A DNA stretch of 64,000 nucleotides from Neoarius graeffei (lineage: Eukaryota; Chordata; Actinopteri; Siluriformes; Ariidae), in the NCBI RefSeq assembly GCF_027579695.1, contig NC_083583.1, positions 24,076,599 to 24,140,598 of the forward strand, read 5' to 3'. The translations under genes and the position numbers were made by a program. How positions within the stretch are numbered: the first letter of the stretch is position 1; every line of letters begins with the position of its first letter. The notes under the pieces are model-generated. The model was not told the DNA's origin. It made no database searches and saw only the letters and a program-made list of their open reading frames with translations. Of the stretch, positions 22,169-36,000 are shown piece by piece.

Positions 22169-22570
22169 TCGTACACTGTTCTGTCTTTATTAAAAAGAGA
22201 AAGGTAAATGATTGTCAAAGGGGTGATCTTAGATGCCTTTCCAGAAATATTTGTAATGCTAAGCACTTTGTACATGAGGAGTAGCCTGACCCATTTGTTA
22301 TACATACATGACTTCTTCATTTGGATTTTTCATGCAGGTCAAGGCAGAGACTGCTAATATTAGTATAGAAAATCCTTCATTAATTCATTATGATGATGAT
22401 TCTAATTCTTCTTTTTCTTCTTCTTCTTATTATTATTGGAAGCAGTAGTAGCCATTTTGAACTTTTCTTGTTTTTTTTTTTAAAAATCACTCTTTGCTTG
22501 TTCGTTATTCTCTATGATTCATTATTTTTGGAAAAGCACCCCTGATTTTTAAACCTAATAAACCAGTGCA

Positions 22571-22940
22571 GGGGTGGCGTGGTGATTTAATGGTTAGCAC
22601 TGTTGCCTCACAGCAAGAAGGTTCTGGGTTTGAGCCCAGTGGCTGATGGAAGCCTTTCTGTGTGGAGTTTGCATATTCTCCCCGTGTCTGTGTGGGTTTC
22701 CTCCGGGTGCCCTGGCTTCCCCCCACAGTTCAAAGTCATGCAGGTTAGGCTAAGTGGTGACTCTAAATTGACCGTAGGTGTGAATGTGAGTGTGAATGGT
22801 TGTTTGTCTCTATGTGTCAGCCTTGCGATGATCTGGCGACTTGTCTAGGGTGTACCCTGCCTCTCGCCCATAGTCAGTTGGGATAAGCTCCAGCTTGCCC
22901 GCGACCCTGCACAGGATAAACGGCTACAGATAATGGATGG
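22571..22940 (+). mobile_element. tRNA-derived SINE, full length, (atgg) tail
   Basis: Flanked by 13-bp near-perfect duplications ATAAAC(C/T)AGTGCA at 22558-22570 and 22941-22953. Confidence 0.92.
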
Positions 22941-23140
22941 ATAAACTAGTGCAGTGGTAGCTGGAATGTAATAGCTCTGTTTTATTGTTATAGTTCTGTT
23001 TTATGAAGGCTATGAGTTCAATTCCCAGGCAGAACCAGAGCAGGGCCATTAATTAAGCAAGACCTTTAACTGCTCATTTCTGTGCTTGGATTGAATTCTT
23101 ATAAATCTCTATAGATAAACTGTCTGTCAAAAAAAATGCT

Positions 23141-23652
23141 ATATAGCCAAAAGTTTGTGGACACCAGATCATTACAGCTATAAATGTTTATTTTAGTTCT
23201 CCTTTACTGTTATAATAACCTCCACTCTTCTGTGAAGGCTTTCCACTAGGTTATGGAGCGTGCCTGTGGGGATTTGTGATCATTCAGCCACAAGAACATT
23301 AGTGAGGTCAGGTACTGATGTTGGGTGAGGAGGCTTGGTGTACAGTCAGTGTTCCAGTTCATCCCAAAGGTGTTCAGTGGGGTTGAGGTCTGAACTCTGG
23401 GCAGACCACTCAAGTTCATCCACTCCAACCTTGGCAAACCACATCTTCATGGACATTGCTTTGCGCACAGGGCCATTGTCATGCTGGAACAGGTTCAGGC
23501 CTCTTAGTTCCAGTGAAGGGGATTTTTAAAAAAATGCTACAGCTTACAAAGACATTCTAGACAATCGTGTGCTTCCAAATTTGTGACAATCGTTTCAGGA
23601 AGAACCACATATAGGTGTGATGGTCATGTGTCCACATACTTTTGGCTATATG
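23141..23652 (-). mobile_element. Tc1-like transposon remnant
   Basis: The inverted ends 'tatagccaaaagtttgtgga' and 'tccacatacttttggctata' bound about 0.5 kb. The minus strand keeps a decayed C-terminal transposase piece ('LNTFGMNWNTD' and neighbours, with the 'SDLNP' region mutated). The 5' half is deleted. It lies 170 bp beyond the SV2 stop codon. Confidence 0.8.
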
Positions 23653-23822
23653 GTGTAAATGTAAGCTAATTAACCTAAAAATCATTTTACCATGTACACA
23701 ATCAAATCACTTTTCCACCACTCTCAGGGAGATAAAGTCCAGTTTTCAGGTGGACCATGCACTACTACGAGGCCTTAACATTTCTGAAGTTTGGCTTTTT
23801 GTTTGTTCGCTGGTTTGATTGT

Positions 23823-24006
23823 TTACTGCAGAATGACTTCACGTGTCTCAGGAAGCTTGAATGCAAGCAGGCCTCCACACATCAAGGCTGAGAAGGACAG
23901 TAAGATGGGAACAATCTTAGTGATTCCAACAAACTTGGAGAAGATGAAGGTGCTAATGATGGCTGCCAACTTGCACAGGCCATTCAGCACGCCAAACGCA
24001 GTTGCT
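23823..24006 (-). CDS. sv2b: sv2 last exon
   Basis: Residues 475-535 and stop: '[17 protein letters not shown]', '[12 protein letters not shown]' and the C-terminal '[10 protein letters not shown]'. Acceptor ttctctgcag. Confidence 0.92.
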
Positions 24007-27000
24007 CTGCAGAGAAAAAGAGTGCAACGTGAAAGCTCAATCAGGAAAATTCAGTTAAAATGTTTATTACAATGTGATCTTTGTAGTAAGTAGCCATGGC
24101 CTAGCTGGGAAGCTGTGGTCTAATGGTTAGAGAAGCAGCTTTGGAACCAAAAGATTACTGGTTTGATTCCCTGGACCAGCAGAAATGGTTGAAGTGCCCT
24201 TAAGCAAGGTAGCTAACCCCAGGCTGCTCTGGGTATGTTGCATGTCGCTCTGGATAAGAGTGTCTGCTAAATGCCTGGAATGTAACTATACTGTATAAAG
24301 GTCAGTAAAAAATAATGCATTTAGTATGTAATGTTATAGAGTATATAGGTGAGTCCATATTTTTTAAATAAATAAATAAATTATACTTCATGAAATACTT
24401 TCAGACAGCAGTTCAATATCTGCTGGTATATACCGTATAATGACATCACAAAAATAGCAGTTTGATAGCAGTTTACGCCACAGTGCTTTTGAATTCTCAA
24501 ATCCGATTGGTCAAAAGGAGTAGGTTTCTGAATTATTGATAACATGAAATTCAAATTACAGGTTTATATTAATGCGCTCTTTCTAATACATTACTGTTCC
24601 TATCATAACGCATTCCAAAGGGATTTGTATAGGAGTGGATACGCCACATAAACAGATGAAAACACTGTTATTGTGGATACAGTAGAGTTTTCTGTAGATG
24701 TTTATATAGCCTTTTTGGAAGGAGTCTCCAGTGTCAGTACATTGCAACAGTCGGCGGTAAAAGTGTTAACTTTATGTTTTCTGAAATCTTTACAACTGAA
24801 GGTGTCTTAGTAACGTGACGAGCTGCATTACCTTCTTCCAAGAAGGAGAAAAACATAACCCAAGGCATTACTATAGCTGTTATAACAAATAGTCCTGGGT
24901 ATGACTTTAAACTGCAACCGGTGGTGAGTCTCAGGTCCGGGAGGACTTGAGTACTGGGGAAAGTGGAATTACCCCTGAATCACCATTGCTCCCAGGTCCA
25001 CTCTGACCCAGACTGGGAGCACCTGCCTGGGTTCCAGCTATGGGTTAAATAGTATATCACCAATAAGGTGCTGGCAGCAGGGTGCTTTTTGATGCAATGT
25101 GGTAGATGAACCCAACAGGGTCGATGGTACACCATCAGATGGCATGCGGAAGAGCCAGCCAAATGGCCAACAGAAGGCATCACTCGGCAAGTCAGTTGTC
25201 ACTGCGGGGCAACTTCCATACCTGTCAGGTCTCTGGCACTTTTGTGTACCACTTAGCATCAGGTCTGGAGGTCCAGAGAGACAACACGATGGGGGCATGA
25301 CATTGTTTGTCTTACCTTACTGTGTAAGGCACTTCATTAGGAGAGGAGAATAGTATGTGAGAGCTCACGAGGCCAGGGATTCCGTGGTGGCTCGGCCAGG
25401 CCATTTGTGCTGCCGGTGTGGGCGACTCTGTCGCTCTGGTGTGGGCTTTGCGGCTCATCTGCATTTCCTAATGAAGCAGTCATCATCGCTAGCAATGGAC
25501 AGCTGATGATAACGTTAGTGAGTTTTCATGGATGAGTTTTCATGTACTGAAGGTTATGAAGATGACTAACAAATCAATTAAAAAATAGATATAGCTAATA
25601 CTTTTCTGAGGCAAATAACGTAAAACATTCCGGCATTTAAAACCTATGTTTTATTCACTGAATCAGTGCTATATTGTAGCGTGTGATTGCCACCAACAAT
25701 AATTTTGATTCATTTCATTTAAAGGCTGAAGATTCTCCACAAGGAGGCGATCTTACTTTAGCAGCCTTTGGGTGCATCCTTGTTAAACACACACCAGCAT
25801 GACCTGAGAAGCACATACATGCTTGTGCTCCCACATTGTGTGTATACGATTGTATATGATTTAATTAAAGGGTCAAAACACACCCTACAAAATGCAGCCT
25901 ATAATATTCAGGAGAAATATGACCATGTTGACACGGTGTAGTTATGGTCTATAAAATAATCTGTGAAATCAGCTCTACCTGTTAGAGGCTGGATAAAGCT
26001 CAACTGTTATAACTTCAATTCCGTTCCAGGCGGCTGCACATGCTGCGTAGAACAGACACTGGAAACTGATCACAGCACCGGGACTGAAGCAGAGGTAGAG
26101 GAAGAAAGTACAGCCAGAGGACACCAGCATGGAGCTACCTGTGACACCACACACACACACACACGTGTGTCTTATTCTCCTTGTGAGGACCTTTATCAGA
26201 ATTATTAATGCTACATTTAAATCTAATCCTAACATGAACCTCAGTAACCAAAAGGAAAATAAAAAAACTTAAATAAAAACTGCAGTTTTTGTAAAACTAC
26301 TAAACGTAGTTTCATATCTGATGCTGAAATTGAAAATGATATTTTATTCCCTCCCAACTCAAAACACCAATATAAAAATGTTTAGTAAATTCACAGTTTG
26401 ACATTGAAAATTGTTTTCTATTTTTTTAATTAAATGTGAAACAATACAAAAAATGTTTAGTAATTTAGCAATTCAAAATTTCAATGAAAAATGTTCTGCT
26501 TTTTTTTAAACTAAACGTGAAACAATTAAAATGTTTACCAATTCAGTATCGACACTAAAATTGAAAACGATCCTGTTTTTTGAACTAAACTTAAAACAAT
26601 ACTAAAATTTTCATTCGTAATTTTCATAACTTGACACTGAAATTGAAATTTAGCTCTTAAAAAAACCCCAAAAACCTTAAACTGAACCAATACTATGTTT
26701 CATGTGTTGATTTAGTAATCTCATCTCATTATCTCATCTCATCATCTGTAGCCGCTTTATCCTTCTACAGGGTCGCAGGCAAGCTGGAGCCTATCCCAGC
26801 TGACTACGGGCGAAAGGCGGGGTACACCCTGGACAAGTCGCCAGGTCATCACAGGGCTGACACATGGACACAGACAACCATTCACACTCACATTCACACC
26901 TACGGTCAATTTAGAGTCACCAGTTAACCTAACCTGCATGTCTTTGGACTGTGGGGGAAACCGGAGCACCCGGAGGAAACCCACGCGGACAACATGCAAA

Positions 27001-30000
27001 CTCTGCACAGAAAGGCCCTCGCCGGCCACGGGGCTCAAACCCGGACCTTCTTGCTGTGAGGCGACAGCGCTAACCACTACACCACCGTGCCGCCTGATTT
27101 AGTAATCTGGCACTGAAATTAATACATTATGTTTTTTAACCAAAATATTGAGTGTTTTAATAATTCAATTTAAAAGATTTTCTTACTAAACTTAAATAGT
27201 AACACTATTAGTAATTTTATAATTTGATTTAAATTTTAAAATAATAATGAGACTTTTTTAATGAAACACAAAATAATACTAAAAATGTTATGGAATTTAA
27301 AAGTATGTTCTGTTTTTCTGGAATAAACATGAAACAATAAAAATGTTTAATAGTTTAGTAATTTAACATTAAAATGCACAAAAATGTACAGTGTCTTTTG
27401 TCCCCCTATTTTTTTCAACAAAACTTGAAAATAAAATGTGTTAAAAACATAAAAATACTAAAATGTGTGTTAAAAAACACATTCTAACTGGACATCATAA
27501 TCTAAACCAAATGAATTGAAATTATATCCTAATCAAGTACCTTCAATATTTGTTCATGCTTTTTATTTTCAGACAAAGTACAATTGGAAAAAAATAACAG
27601 CAATGCAATTCACCTATAATTTTAATTCGTCCGATCTTATCCATCAGGAAGCCTGCGATGATGTTGCCTGGTAGCACAGACAAGCTGCCCAGAAAACTGA
27701 CTAAATAAATTAAGATGTCATTTTCCTCTTGGAAGTTAAGATGGCAGCCGACTTTGGGATGAACAAATGTGGTGTTGGTGAAGTTGCAGTCGATGAATTT
27801 GGAATCATACCATAAATCTACAAAGAACAAAGAATAAACCTGATATAATTATTGACTATAAAGTCGACTGATGTAGCTGAAAATGATTTTGTTCCTTTGC
27901 ATTGAAATACCTGTGTTATAGAAAAAAGTGTTCACGATGGTGCAGTTCACGAACAAGATGTCTGTTGACAGGATGTCCTCGAAAAAACAGTTTTCAAAGA
28001 GGCTATCTTCAAACCTGACATTTCTCATCTCCATGCCAATAAACCTGTACTCACAATACACACTAATGAATAATCAGTGAATGATTAAAGCTAACTAGTA
28101 AGCTAGTTAACTTTAGTACAGTGCTTTGCTATCAGATTGAATTTTTTAAATCTTATTTAGTGGGAACAGGAAGCCATGGCCTAATGGTTAGAGATGCAGC
28201 TTGGGGACTAAAAGGTTGCTGGTTTGATTCCCTGGACCAGCAGGAATGGCTGAAGTGCCTTTGAGCAAGGCACCTAACCCCCAACTACTCTGAGTATGTC
28301 ACTATGTAAGAACATCTGCTAAATGTCTGTAATATAGAAGGTGTTGATTAATTTTCTATAACAGCAACTCTAGCATGATAGCTACTTAACAGCTCCATAC
28401 AGTCTAACTCTAACGATAAATCTGTTAAAAATGTATAAATGTTGTGAGGGTGGCCCAAAGAAACCGCTGTCCAAGCAGCATATCGCTCTTCACTCCACCA
28501 CTCCTGTGGTGTTGGAAAGACAGTGACATTTCAGCATCACTGTTTTGGAAGACCAAAAGCAGTGTGGCCACAGGTAGTGGCCTGCTGATTGTACACAGCT
28601 GAAGCAGCTCAAATGGCGCCTCAAGCTACCTTCCTCAAGCCACCAGGGGAGTATAAAGAGGCACCACCACACACACAAGTTAGTTGGGTTTGTCTTGTGC
28701 ATGTTGACCGATTCTCTCTTCCTTCCTCTGCATAGGCCACCTCGCTGATGCTGAAGACGACGAGGACGACTGAGATCACTGTGCTCTCGCCGGTGATCAC
28801 CTCCGCTCCTGCTACCAGTAGCAGGCCGATGAAAGACCCAGATGCAGTCAGCCCCTGCTGTGACCCCGCACTAGGCCTGTTCTGGCTCTCCAGAACCTGC
28901 ACCGACTGCGCCATTCTCACTCCCCTTCCCTTCTTTAGTAATTAAAAGAGCACTTATTCTTTCTCTGAGACCATGGGTTGTGTGTCTGTGTTCCCTGCCG
29001 CAGCCACAAGTGCCACAATGTTGATATAGAGAATCTTTCTGGAAGGCATTTATTTACTTATTGATGGAAGGAGTCTCCAGTGTCAGTGCTTTGTAACACC
29101 CAGAAAATTTTCAGCTATGGAGACAAATTTATGGCTTCTGAGCAACATAATCTGTGTTTGTTATATTAATGACAAAATGTGTTGTTCCTTTTTAAAAAAA
29201 TATTATTTGCCAAGTCTTTTCTGTTCTCTAAGTAGCCTGTCTGATATGGATAAATAGAAAGGAAAAACCATACCGGTCATTGATATAACGGCCCTCTCTG
29301 TGAATCTGGTTTTTCAGAGAAAAGTTGAAGTGAAAATATTCGATCTTCTCCCTGTAAAATATCTTGGTGTGATCCATGTACTCTTCATACTGCAGGTGTT
29401 TTATCTGGTCAGGAAACCACACAGAAAGGCCGTAATAGCTACAGAGCAAATGGAAACACAGTACCAAGTTAACAAACATGTACAGTATAAACCTGTAATG
29501 GAATATCATGTAAGATACACCATAATACTATAAACGCACATACATGTGCCCTGTAGAATAATTATGCATAATTTATTGGATAACTGTCATGGAGGAGAAA
29601 ATTTATTTTACCCAAAAGCCATTGTAAACCAGACAATGGCAATGAACAATCCGTGGAGTCTCAGTTTAGGGGCGGCAAGTGACATCAAGTTCTTCATCAC
29701 CTTTAAAAATACATTAAATGACAAATCAGTGGAGGGATTTTATCGTCAGGGTGTGTGAAGCTCTGATTTAAGCTTGATTTATGTTATACCTGCTTGACCA
29801 GGGTCATCTGTCTGACCATGAATCTTTGGAAGGCTGTGCCAGTCTCACTCTGGATCTCAATGAAATCATCCTCTTGATTTTGAGGAGCCTTAAACTGGGA
29901 AACCTGACAAATAGAGAAAGCAATAGTTATCATTTATCCTTAAATACAATCAACAACATTACAAATCGTCCATGTCCAGGTTCCCCCCTTCCATCCATCC

Positions 30001-33000
30001 ATCCATCCATTCCACTTGTCCATCAGGGTCGCAGGGGAAGCTGGAGCCAATCCCAGCCAATCCCAGCTGACTTTGGGTGAAAGGCAGGGTACACCCTGGG
30101 CATGTTGCATTCACACTCACATTCACACCTATGGGCAAGTTTGAGTACAGTACCTCTTTTTGTGAAGGTCTCGAGCCAAACCGTTACACCAGTTAACCAA
30201 ATCCACGTTTTTGGACTATGGGAGGAAACCAGAGCACCTGGAAGAAACCCATGCAGGCACTGGGAGAACGTGTAAACTCCACTCATCATACCCCTTTTCA
30301 ACCAACAGGGAACGGGTTCTGTTCTTGTTCGCGCACCAAATTTTGAACTGTTCAGAGACTTTCGACCAAATATAACTTGGTTCCGAACCTGAAAAGTTGG
30401 TTCCCAACTGGAACCAAAATATAGCTGGTTTTTCCAGTGCAAACCATGATGACATCATTGTCATTAGTTTGGAGAGGAAGCGGAGCACTAGCCTGGGCCC
30501 GCCCATCCTAAGCGTGACGCAACACGAGGGCCTGTTGCAAACTTAGTCTGGCCAGGCAAGCTATCTACAGCTCTTCCAAGCTCCCGAAAAATCGGGAGCC
30601 AATCAACTTTGAGCATCTCCAACGGCCCTGGGTAGAGGCGTGTTCAAGGCACTGACGTAGTAGAACTGCGACCGGAAGCCATAGATTGTTTACAGAATCT
30701 ATGCCGGAAGCGCTTCATTCACTAGAAACATTACGAACATGGAGCAAGTTCTCATTGAAAACGGAGCAAAGAGCAGCCCTGGAGGTATTTATTGAAAGGA
30801 AGGACGTTTTCGCCTTGCTCCCGACTGGCTTCGGTAAGAGTTTAATCTACCAGTTAGCCCCATCACGTCACATACGTCAGAGGAAAGAGTGATGTGATTG
30901 GTTTAAGCTTCGTCACAGCCTTTTCTGGCTTCAACCAGTAGCAAACTGAGGCATTTCAGGGAGGCGGGTCAACCACGCACTTTGGGAAACGGTTGGGCTT
31001 AATATCTTTGCCAGACCAAATGCTCGCAGAGCTTTGAAGTCGCGTTAGCCAGACTAGCGGAGCACAGCAGCAGAGAACATGACAGAAAAGGATACATCTT
31101 TAGAAAAAATGAGCTGGAAACAAATATCTATAGTGACAGAACAAAAGTAATCAATGCGAACCACCATCTTGCTACTACTGTTTACCGCCGTTGTGCATTG
31201 TGCAATACCCTCCATTCCTGATGCACCCTTGATTACAAAGGTTCCACTCAAAACTGGTGAAAATATGGGTCTGTTCGATAGCTGGTACCAAGGTTCAAAG
31301 AATCTTGAACGGAGGCAGTTCAAGAACCGGTTCCCTGTTGGTCAAAAAGGGGTAACAGTAGGGCCCCAGTCATCTGGCAGGTTCAAACCCAGAACCTTCT
31401 TGCTGTGATACTGCACCACCATGCCACCCAGGTACCCAGGTGCCCCCCCAAAAAAAAAAAAATAAATAAAAATTGCATAATGCTAAGTGCGGATTGTTAG
31501 CAAGAGTGCTCACAATCAGTGGGCAGTTCATGAAGATGAATCAGGCTGACGTCCTGAAAGTTTGTGTCTTTGCAGATTTACACTGAGCTCTACTCCATAC
31601 AGGTTTGTGTGTCTGAGTAGTTGCATATTGACAGCTTTTGTTGTTTTGGCTGGTTCATTCACCATTATACCAATATGAATAAATTGCCCATAGGTGTGTA
31701 TGTGAGTGTAAGTAGCTGCCTGTCTCTGTGTAGCCCTGCAATGGATTGGTGACTCATCCAGGGTGTGCCCCACCTCTCACCCAATGTCAGCTGGGATTGA
31801 CTCCAGGTTCCCCATGATTCGCAATGGATAACTGGTATAGAAAATGAATGAATGGATAAAAAATATAAAATGATTTTCATTCACTGCTGAAGAATGTGAA
31901 ATCAACATTCTCAGGAATTTTATCTCATCTCATCTCATTATCTCTAGCCGCTTTATCCTTCTACAGGGTCGCAGGCAAGCTGGAGCCTATCCCAGCTGAC
32001 TACGGGCGAAAGGCGGGGTACACCCTGGACAAGTCGCCAGGTCATCACAGGGCTGACACATAGACACAGACAACCATTCACACTCACATTCACACCTACG
32101 GTCAATTTAGAGTCACCAGTTAACCTAACCTGCATGTCTTTGGACTGTGGGGGAAACCGGAGCACCCGGAGGAAACCCACGCGGACACGGGGAGAACATG
32201 CAAACTCCACACAGAAAGGCCCTCGCCGGCCCCGGGGCTCGAACCCAGGACCTTCTTGCTGTGAGGCGACAGCGCTAACCACTACACCACCGTGCCGCCC
32301 GAATTTTATTTTGATAAATTTAGATAAATCAATAAATTGATTTTAATGTAATTCATGCCACCTGACTTCTTCTAAAACACCATGCATCTGTAAAAACATG
32401 AATACTTTTTTAGCAGTTTTATAATGCAATGAAATATTTTCAACTAAACTGCATTACACTTATATTGGTGGATAGTATGATGAGAATACTGTATGTACAT
32501 AAACAATGGCATCATTTTATTTCTCATTATCTTTTTTTCAACAAATTAAAAGTAAATTAAAGAGCTTTATTGTCTGGTTTATAGTTTTTACATCTACATC
32601 CTAGTTACCTCTAAATCAAATTATATCTACAACAATGCCACTTACTGTGAAGTACTATGATGTACTCATGTAACCTATGCATCAGAAAGTTGTATATTTT
32701 AGATTTACATTTAAAAGAGTTTCCAATAGTGTCTATTATTATACATACAGGCCACTTTTCCCATGGAATAAAAACATGTATTCTATTCCCTGGGCGGCAC
32801 GGTGGTGTAGTGGTTAGCGCTGTCGCCTCACAGCAAGAAGGTCCGGGTTCGAGCCTCATGGCCGGCGAGGGCCTTTCTGTGCGGAGTTTGCATGTTGTCT
32901 GCGTGGGTTTCCTCCGGGTGCTCCAGTTTCCCCCACAGTCCAAAGACATGCAGGTTAGGCTAACTGGTGACTCTAAATTGACCGTAGGTGTGAATGGTTG

Positions 33001-36000
33001 TCTGTATCCTATGTGTCAGCCCTGTGATGACCTGGCGACTTGTCCAGGGTGTACCCTGCCTTTTGCCTGTAGTCAGCTGGGATAGGCTCCAGCTTGCCTG
33101 CGACCCTGTAGAAGGATAAAGTGGCTAGAGATAATGAGATGAGATGAGATTCTATTCCCTTCCAGCGGGTTTATTGATGACATGCAATATTATCATATCG
33201 CTTATCCTGCATGTATTACGCCGCTCTCCCCAATGGAGAATGAGCATGCAATATTGTTATAATATTGCACATTGTCAAGACAACACGATGTCATATCGGA
33301 GCTGATGCGAAGATCCAATGACAAAACTTTTCTGCTGCGCATGCACACAATCATTTGTTGGCCAGGAAAGAGAGAAGATCCAGTGCTAGGGTTAAGCACT
33401 AAATAAATAAACTGAAACTAAAGATGCGCTGAACACCTGAAAGGCTACCAAAACTTCATTATATATTCTTCACACATATTTACAAGAGAAAAACGTACCA
33501 ATGGACATCGAAAAACTGGAAAAGAGACACGTTGGAGACATAAAACTTCCGTGCTAGCGAGTGACTGACAGTTTGTACACAAAAATGGCTGCGAGGTTTG
33601 CTTCATTAAAACCAGAAGATTTAGAGAGAATTTTGAAAGAGAAAGATGCGCTGAACACCCGAAAGGCTACCAAAACTTCACTGGATATTCTTCACACATT
33701 TAATCTTCCGCATTAAATATATGGAAAAACTGGAAAAGAGACACGTCGGAGACGTAAAACTTCCATGCTAGCAAGTGACTGACAGTTTGTACACAAACAT
33801 GGCCGTGAGGTTTGCTTTATTAAAAGCTGAAGATTTAAAGAGAAAGACACGTTGGACACCTGAAAGGCTACCAAAACTTCACTGGATATTCTTCACGCAT
33901 ATTTACAAGAGAAAAACATACCAGTGGACATTGAAAAACTGGAAAAGAGAGCAATAGCAGAAATATTGTCAAAGTTCTACTTGGAGGTGAGGAAAAGTGA
34001 CGGAGACTTTTACAAGAGGACTTCACTCGTGGACTTCACTCAGCAAAGCCGTTTTGTTTTGAACAACTGCAATGTAACAATTAACTCCGACCAAAAGTAA
34101 CTTTGAACTTGAGCTGTCAACCTGTATATAGCTTGTATATAAGTTGGGTTGTTGTTCAGGCTTTTAGGACTTGTACTATTTTTATTGTTAGAACTTTGAC
34201 TTTGTACATTGGATTGACAGAACATTGAATTACATTTGATCAGAATCGTCATTCAATATTGGTAAGTTACCCCCCCTGTTCTTAACTTTTTGTAAAATCT
34301 ATAATTGTTCCAGGGTGGCACGGTGGTGTAGTGGTTAGCGCTGTCGCCTCACAGCAAGAAGGTCTGGGTTCAAGCCCTGTGGCCGGCGAGGGCCTTTCTG
34401 TGTGGGGTTTGCATGTTCTCCCCATGTCTGTGTGGGTTTCCCCGCAGTCCAAAGACATGCAGGTTAGGTTAACTGGTGACTCTAAAGTGAGTGTGAATGG
34501 TTGTCTGTGTCTATGTGTCAGCCCTGTGATGACCTGGCGACTTGTCCAGGGTGTACCCTGCCTTTCGCCCGTAGTCAGCTGGGATAGGCTCCAGCTTGCC
34601 TGCGACCTTGTAGAAGGATAAAGCGGCTAGAGATAATGAGATGAGATGAGATAATTGTTCCATCGAATGTGTATGTATAATAATAATATTGGCTGGCTTT
34701 TTTTGTGGTCGATCAGATATATTCCATTCAGCTACTCGTCTTCGACTTGTTCAATATCATGCTAGGTGAATGGAATATATCTGATAGACCACGAAAAAAT
34801 GCCAGCCAATATTATTTAAATATTCTATACACTGCAATGTAGAGCCAAAACCACAAGAAATGTCAATGTCTTATTATTTAAAAACTGTGATATCTAAAGA
34901 TATGTAACCCGTGAGTATACAGTGATGAGTGATTATTGTTTAGATGAATACTGTTTTAATAGTCATATTCCTTTATCATAACATATCCCTATTGACTCAC
35001 TGGTAATATTTTTGGTTCAACTGCTTAAAAATGCTTCTCATCTCATTATCTCTAGCCGCTTTATCCTATTCTACAGGGTCACAGGCAAGCTGGAGCCTAT
35101 CCCAGCTGACTACGGGCAAAAGGTGGGGTGCACCCTGGACAAGTCGCCAGGTCATCGCAGGGCTGACACTTATGGCCCTTTTCCACTACCCTTTTTCAGC
35201 TCACTTCAGCTCGCTTCAGCTCACTTCAGCCCGACACGGCTCGCGTTTCGACTACCAAAAACCAGCACGACTCAGCTCGTTTCAGCCCTGCTTAGCCCCT
35301 AAAACTCGCACCGTTTTGGAGTGGGGCTGAAGCGAGCCAAACCGTGCCGACTGAGGCTGGGGGCGTGAGCAGACACTCCCCTGTGCACTGATTGGTGAGG
35401 AGGAGTGTCCTCACATGCCCACACACGCCCCGCGAGCGCGCTGGGATCTGTAAACACCGCAAACCCGGAAGGAGAATAATTATGAATTACGAGAATTTCT
35501 GAAGCCTTATGCGCCTCGCCTCATCTATACGCTCTTGCCAGTATCTGTTGGCGTTGTCGGTGACAACAAGCCACAGCACCAAGACCAGCAACACTAACGA
35601 CTCCATGTCCTCCATGTTTATTGTTTACTATTCGGGTCGTGAGACTACCGCTTAAAAGATCACTGAATCAGTGACATACAGAGCATCGTGGACGAGTTCG
35701 CGGAGCGCAAGGCTCGTCGTATGCCCTTCAAATAATGCGCGCAGTAGGCTATTGATGTTTTATTATGAGCCATGTACAGTATGTCGCCGAATGTTTTTTT
35801 TGTTTCTGAGTTACATGTTCGTTTGAAGGACTTAATGTACAAAATAACATAGTTGCACCCCGTAGTGTTGAAATTGGTAAACACAGTGCATTCAGTGAGG
35901 TTTGCACCGCCCTCCTTTTATTTCTGACTCTTCCTGTCACCGTTGCAACCTCTGAGCGCTCATTCGTATGCCCTTCAAATAATGTGCGCAGTATAGGCTA

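Larger units (their letters stand above)
30289..31354. mobile_element. MITE with 'tacccctttt.accaacagggaac' inverted ends
   Basis: Both ends carry the same roughly 30-bp word inverted. It is itself split by the RecQ-type element at 30489-31057. The remaining own sequence is about 0.5 kb and non-coding. Confidence 0.8.
29991..31432 (-). mobile_element. tRNA-derived SINE split by a 1.07-kb insertion
   Basis: The SINE 3' part lies at 29991-30288 and its head (box B at about 31379-31389) at 31355-31432. The intervening MITE (30289-31354) interrupts it. It is in the sv2 intron between exons d and e. Confidence 0.8.
32725..34830 (+). mobile_element. Crypton-like element, type 1, longest copy, with two SINEs inside
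   Basis: The 5' end (about 32725-32790) matches the inverted end of the copies near 6.75 kb and 43.98 kb. A coding region at 33590-34040 contains '[16 protein letters not shown]', '[15 protein letters not shown]', '[18 protein letters not shown]' and '[15 protein letters not shown]', wording of the N-terminal domain of DUF3504/Crypton-derived proteins. A good splice donor (ttg^gtaagt) lies at about 34260. The far end is a hairpin at 34688-34820. SINEs at 32792-33148 and 34313-34650 interrupt it. No tyrosine recombinase catalytic part is seen. Confidence 0.6.

Noticed and set aside
25038-25353. Overlapping frames of 64-86 codons
   Set aside because: No domain, no splice-consistent exon; probably a non-coding part of an unclassified repeat.
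28490-28920. Open frames on both strands in the sv2 intron
   Set aside because: They lie within the candidate solo LTR and show no protein domain; treated as chance frames in GC-rich DNA.
30686-30892. Host RECQ helicase gene exon
   Set aside because: It lies wholly within a short unit with 8-bp flanking duplications, nested in a MITE nested in a SINE, so a host gene is unlikely.
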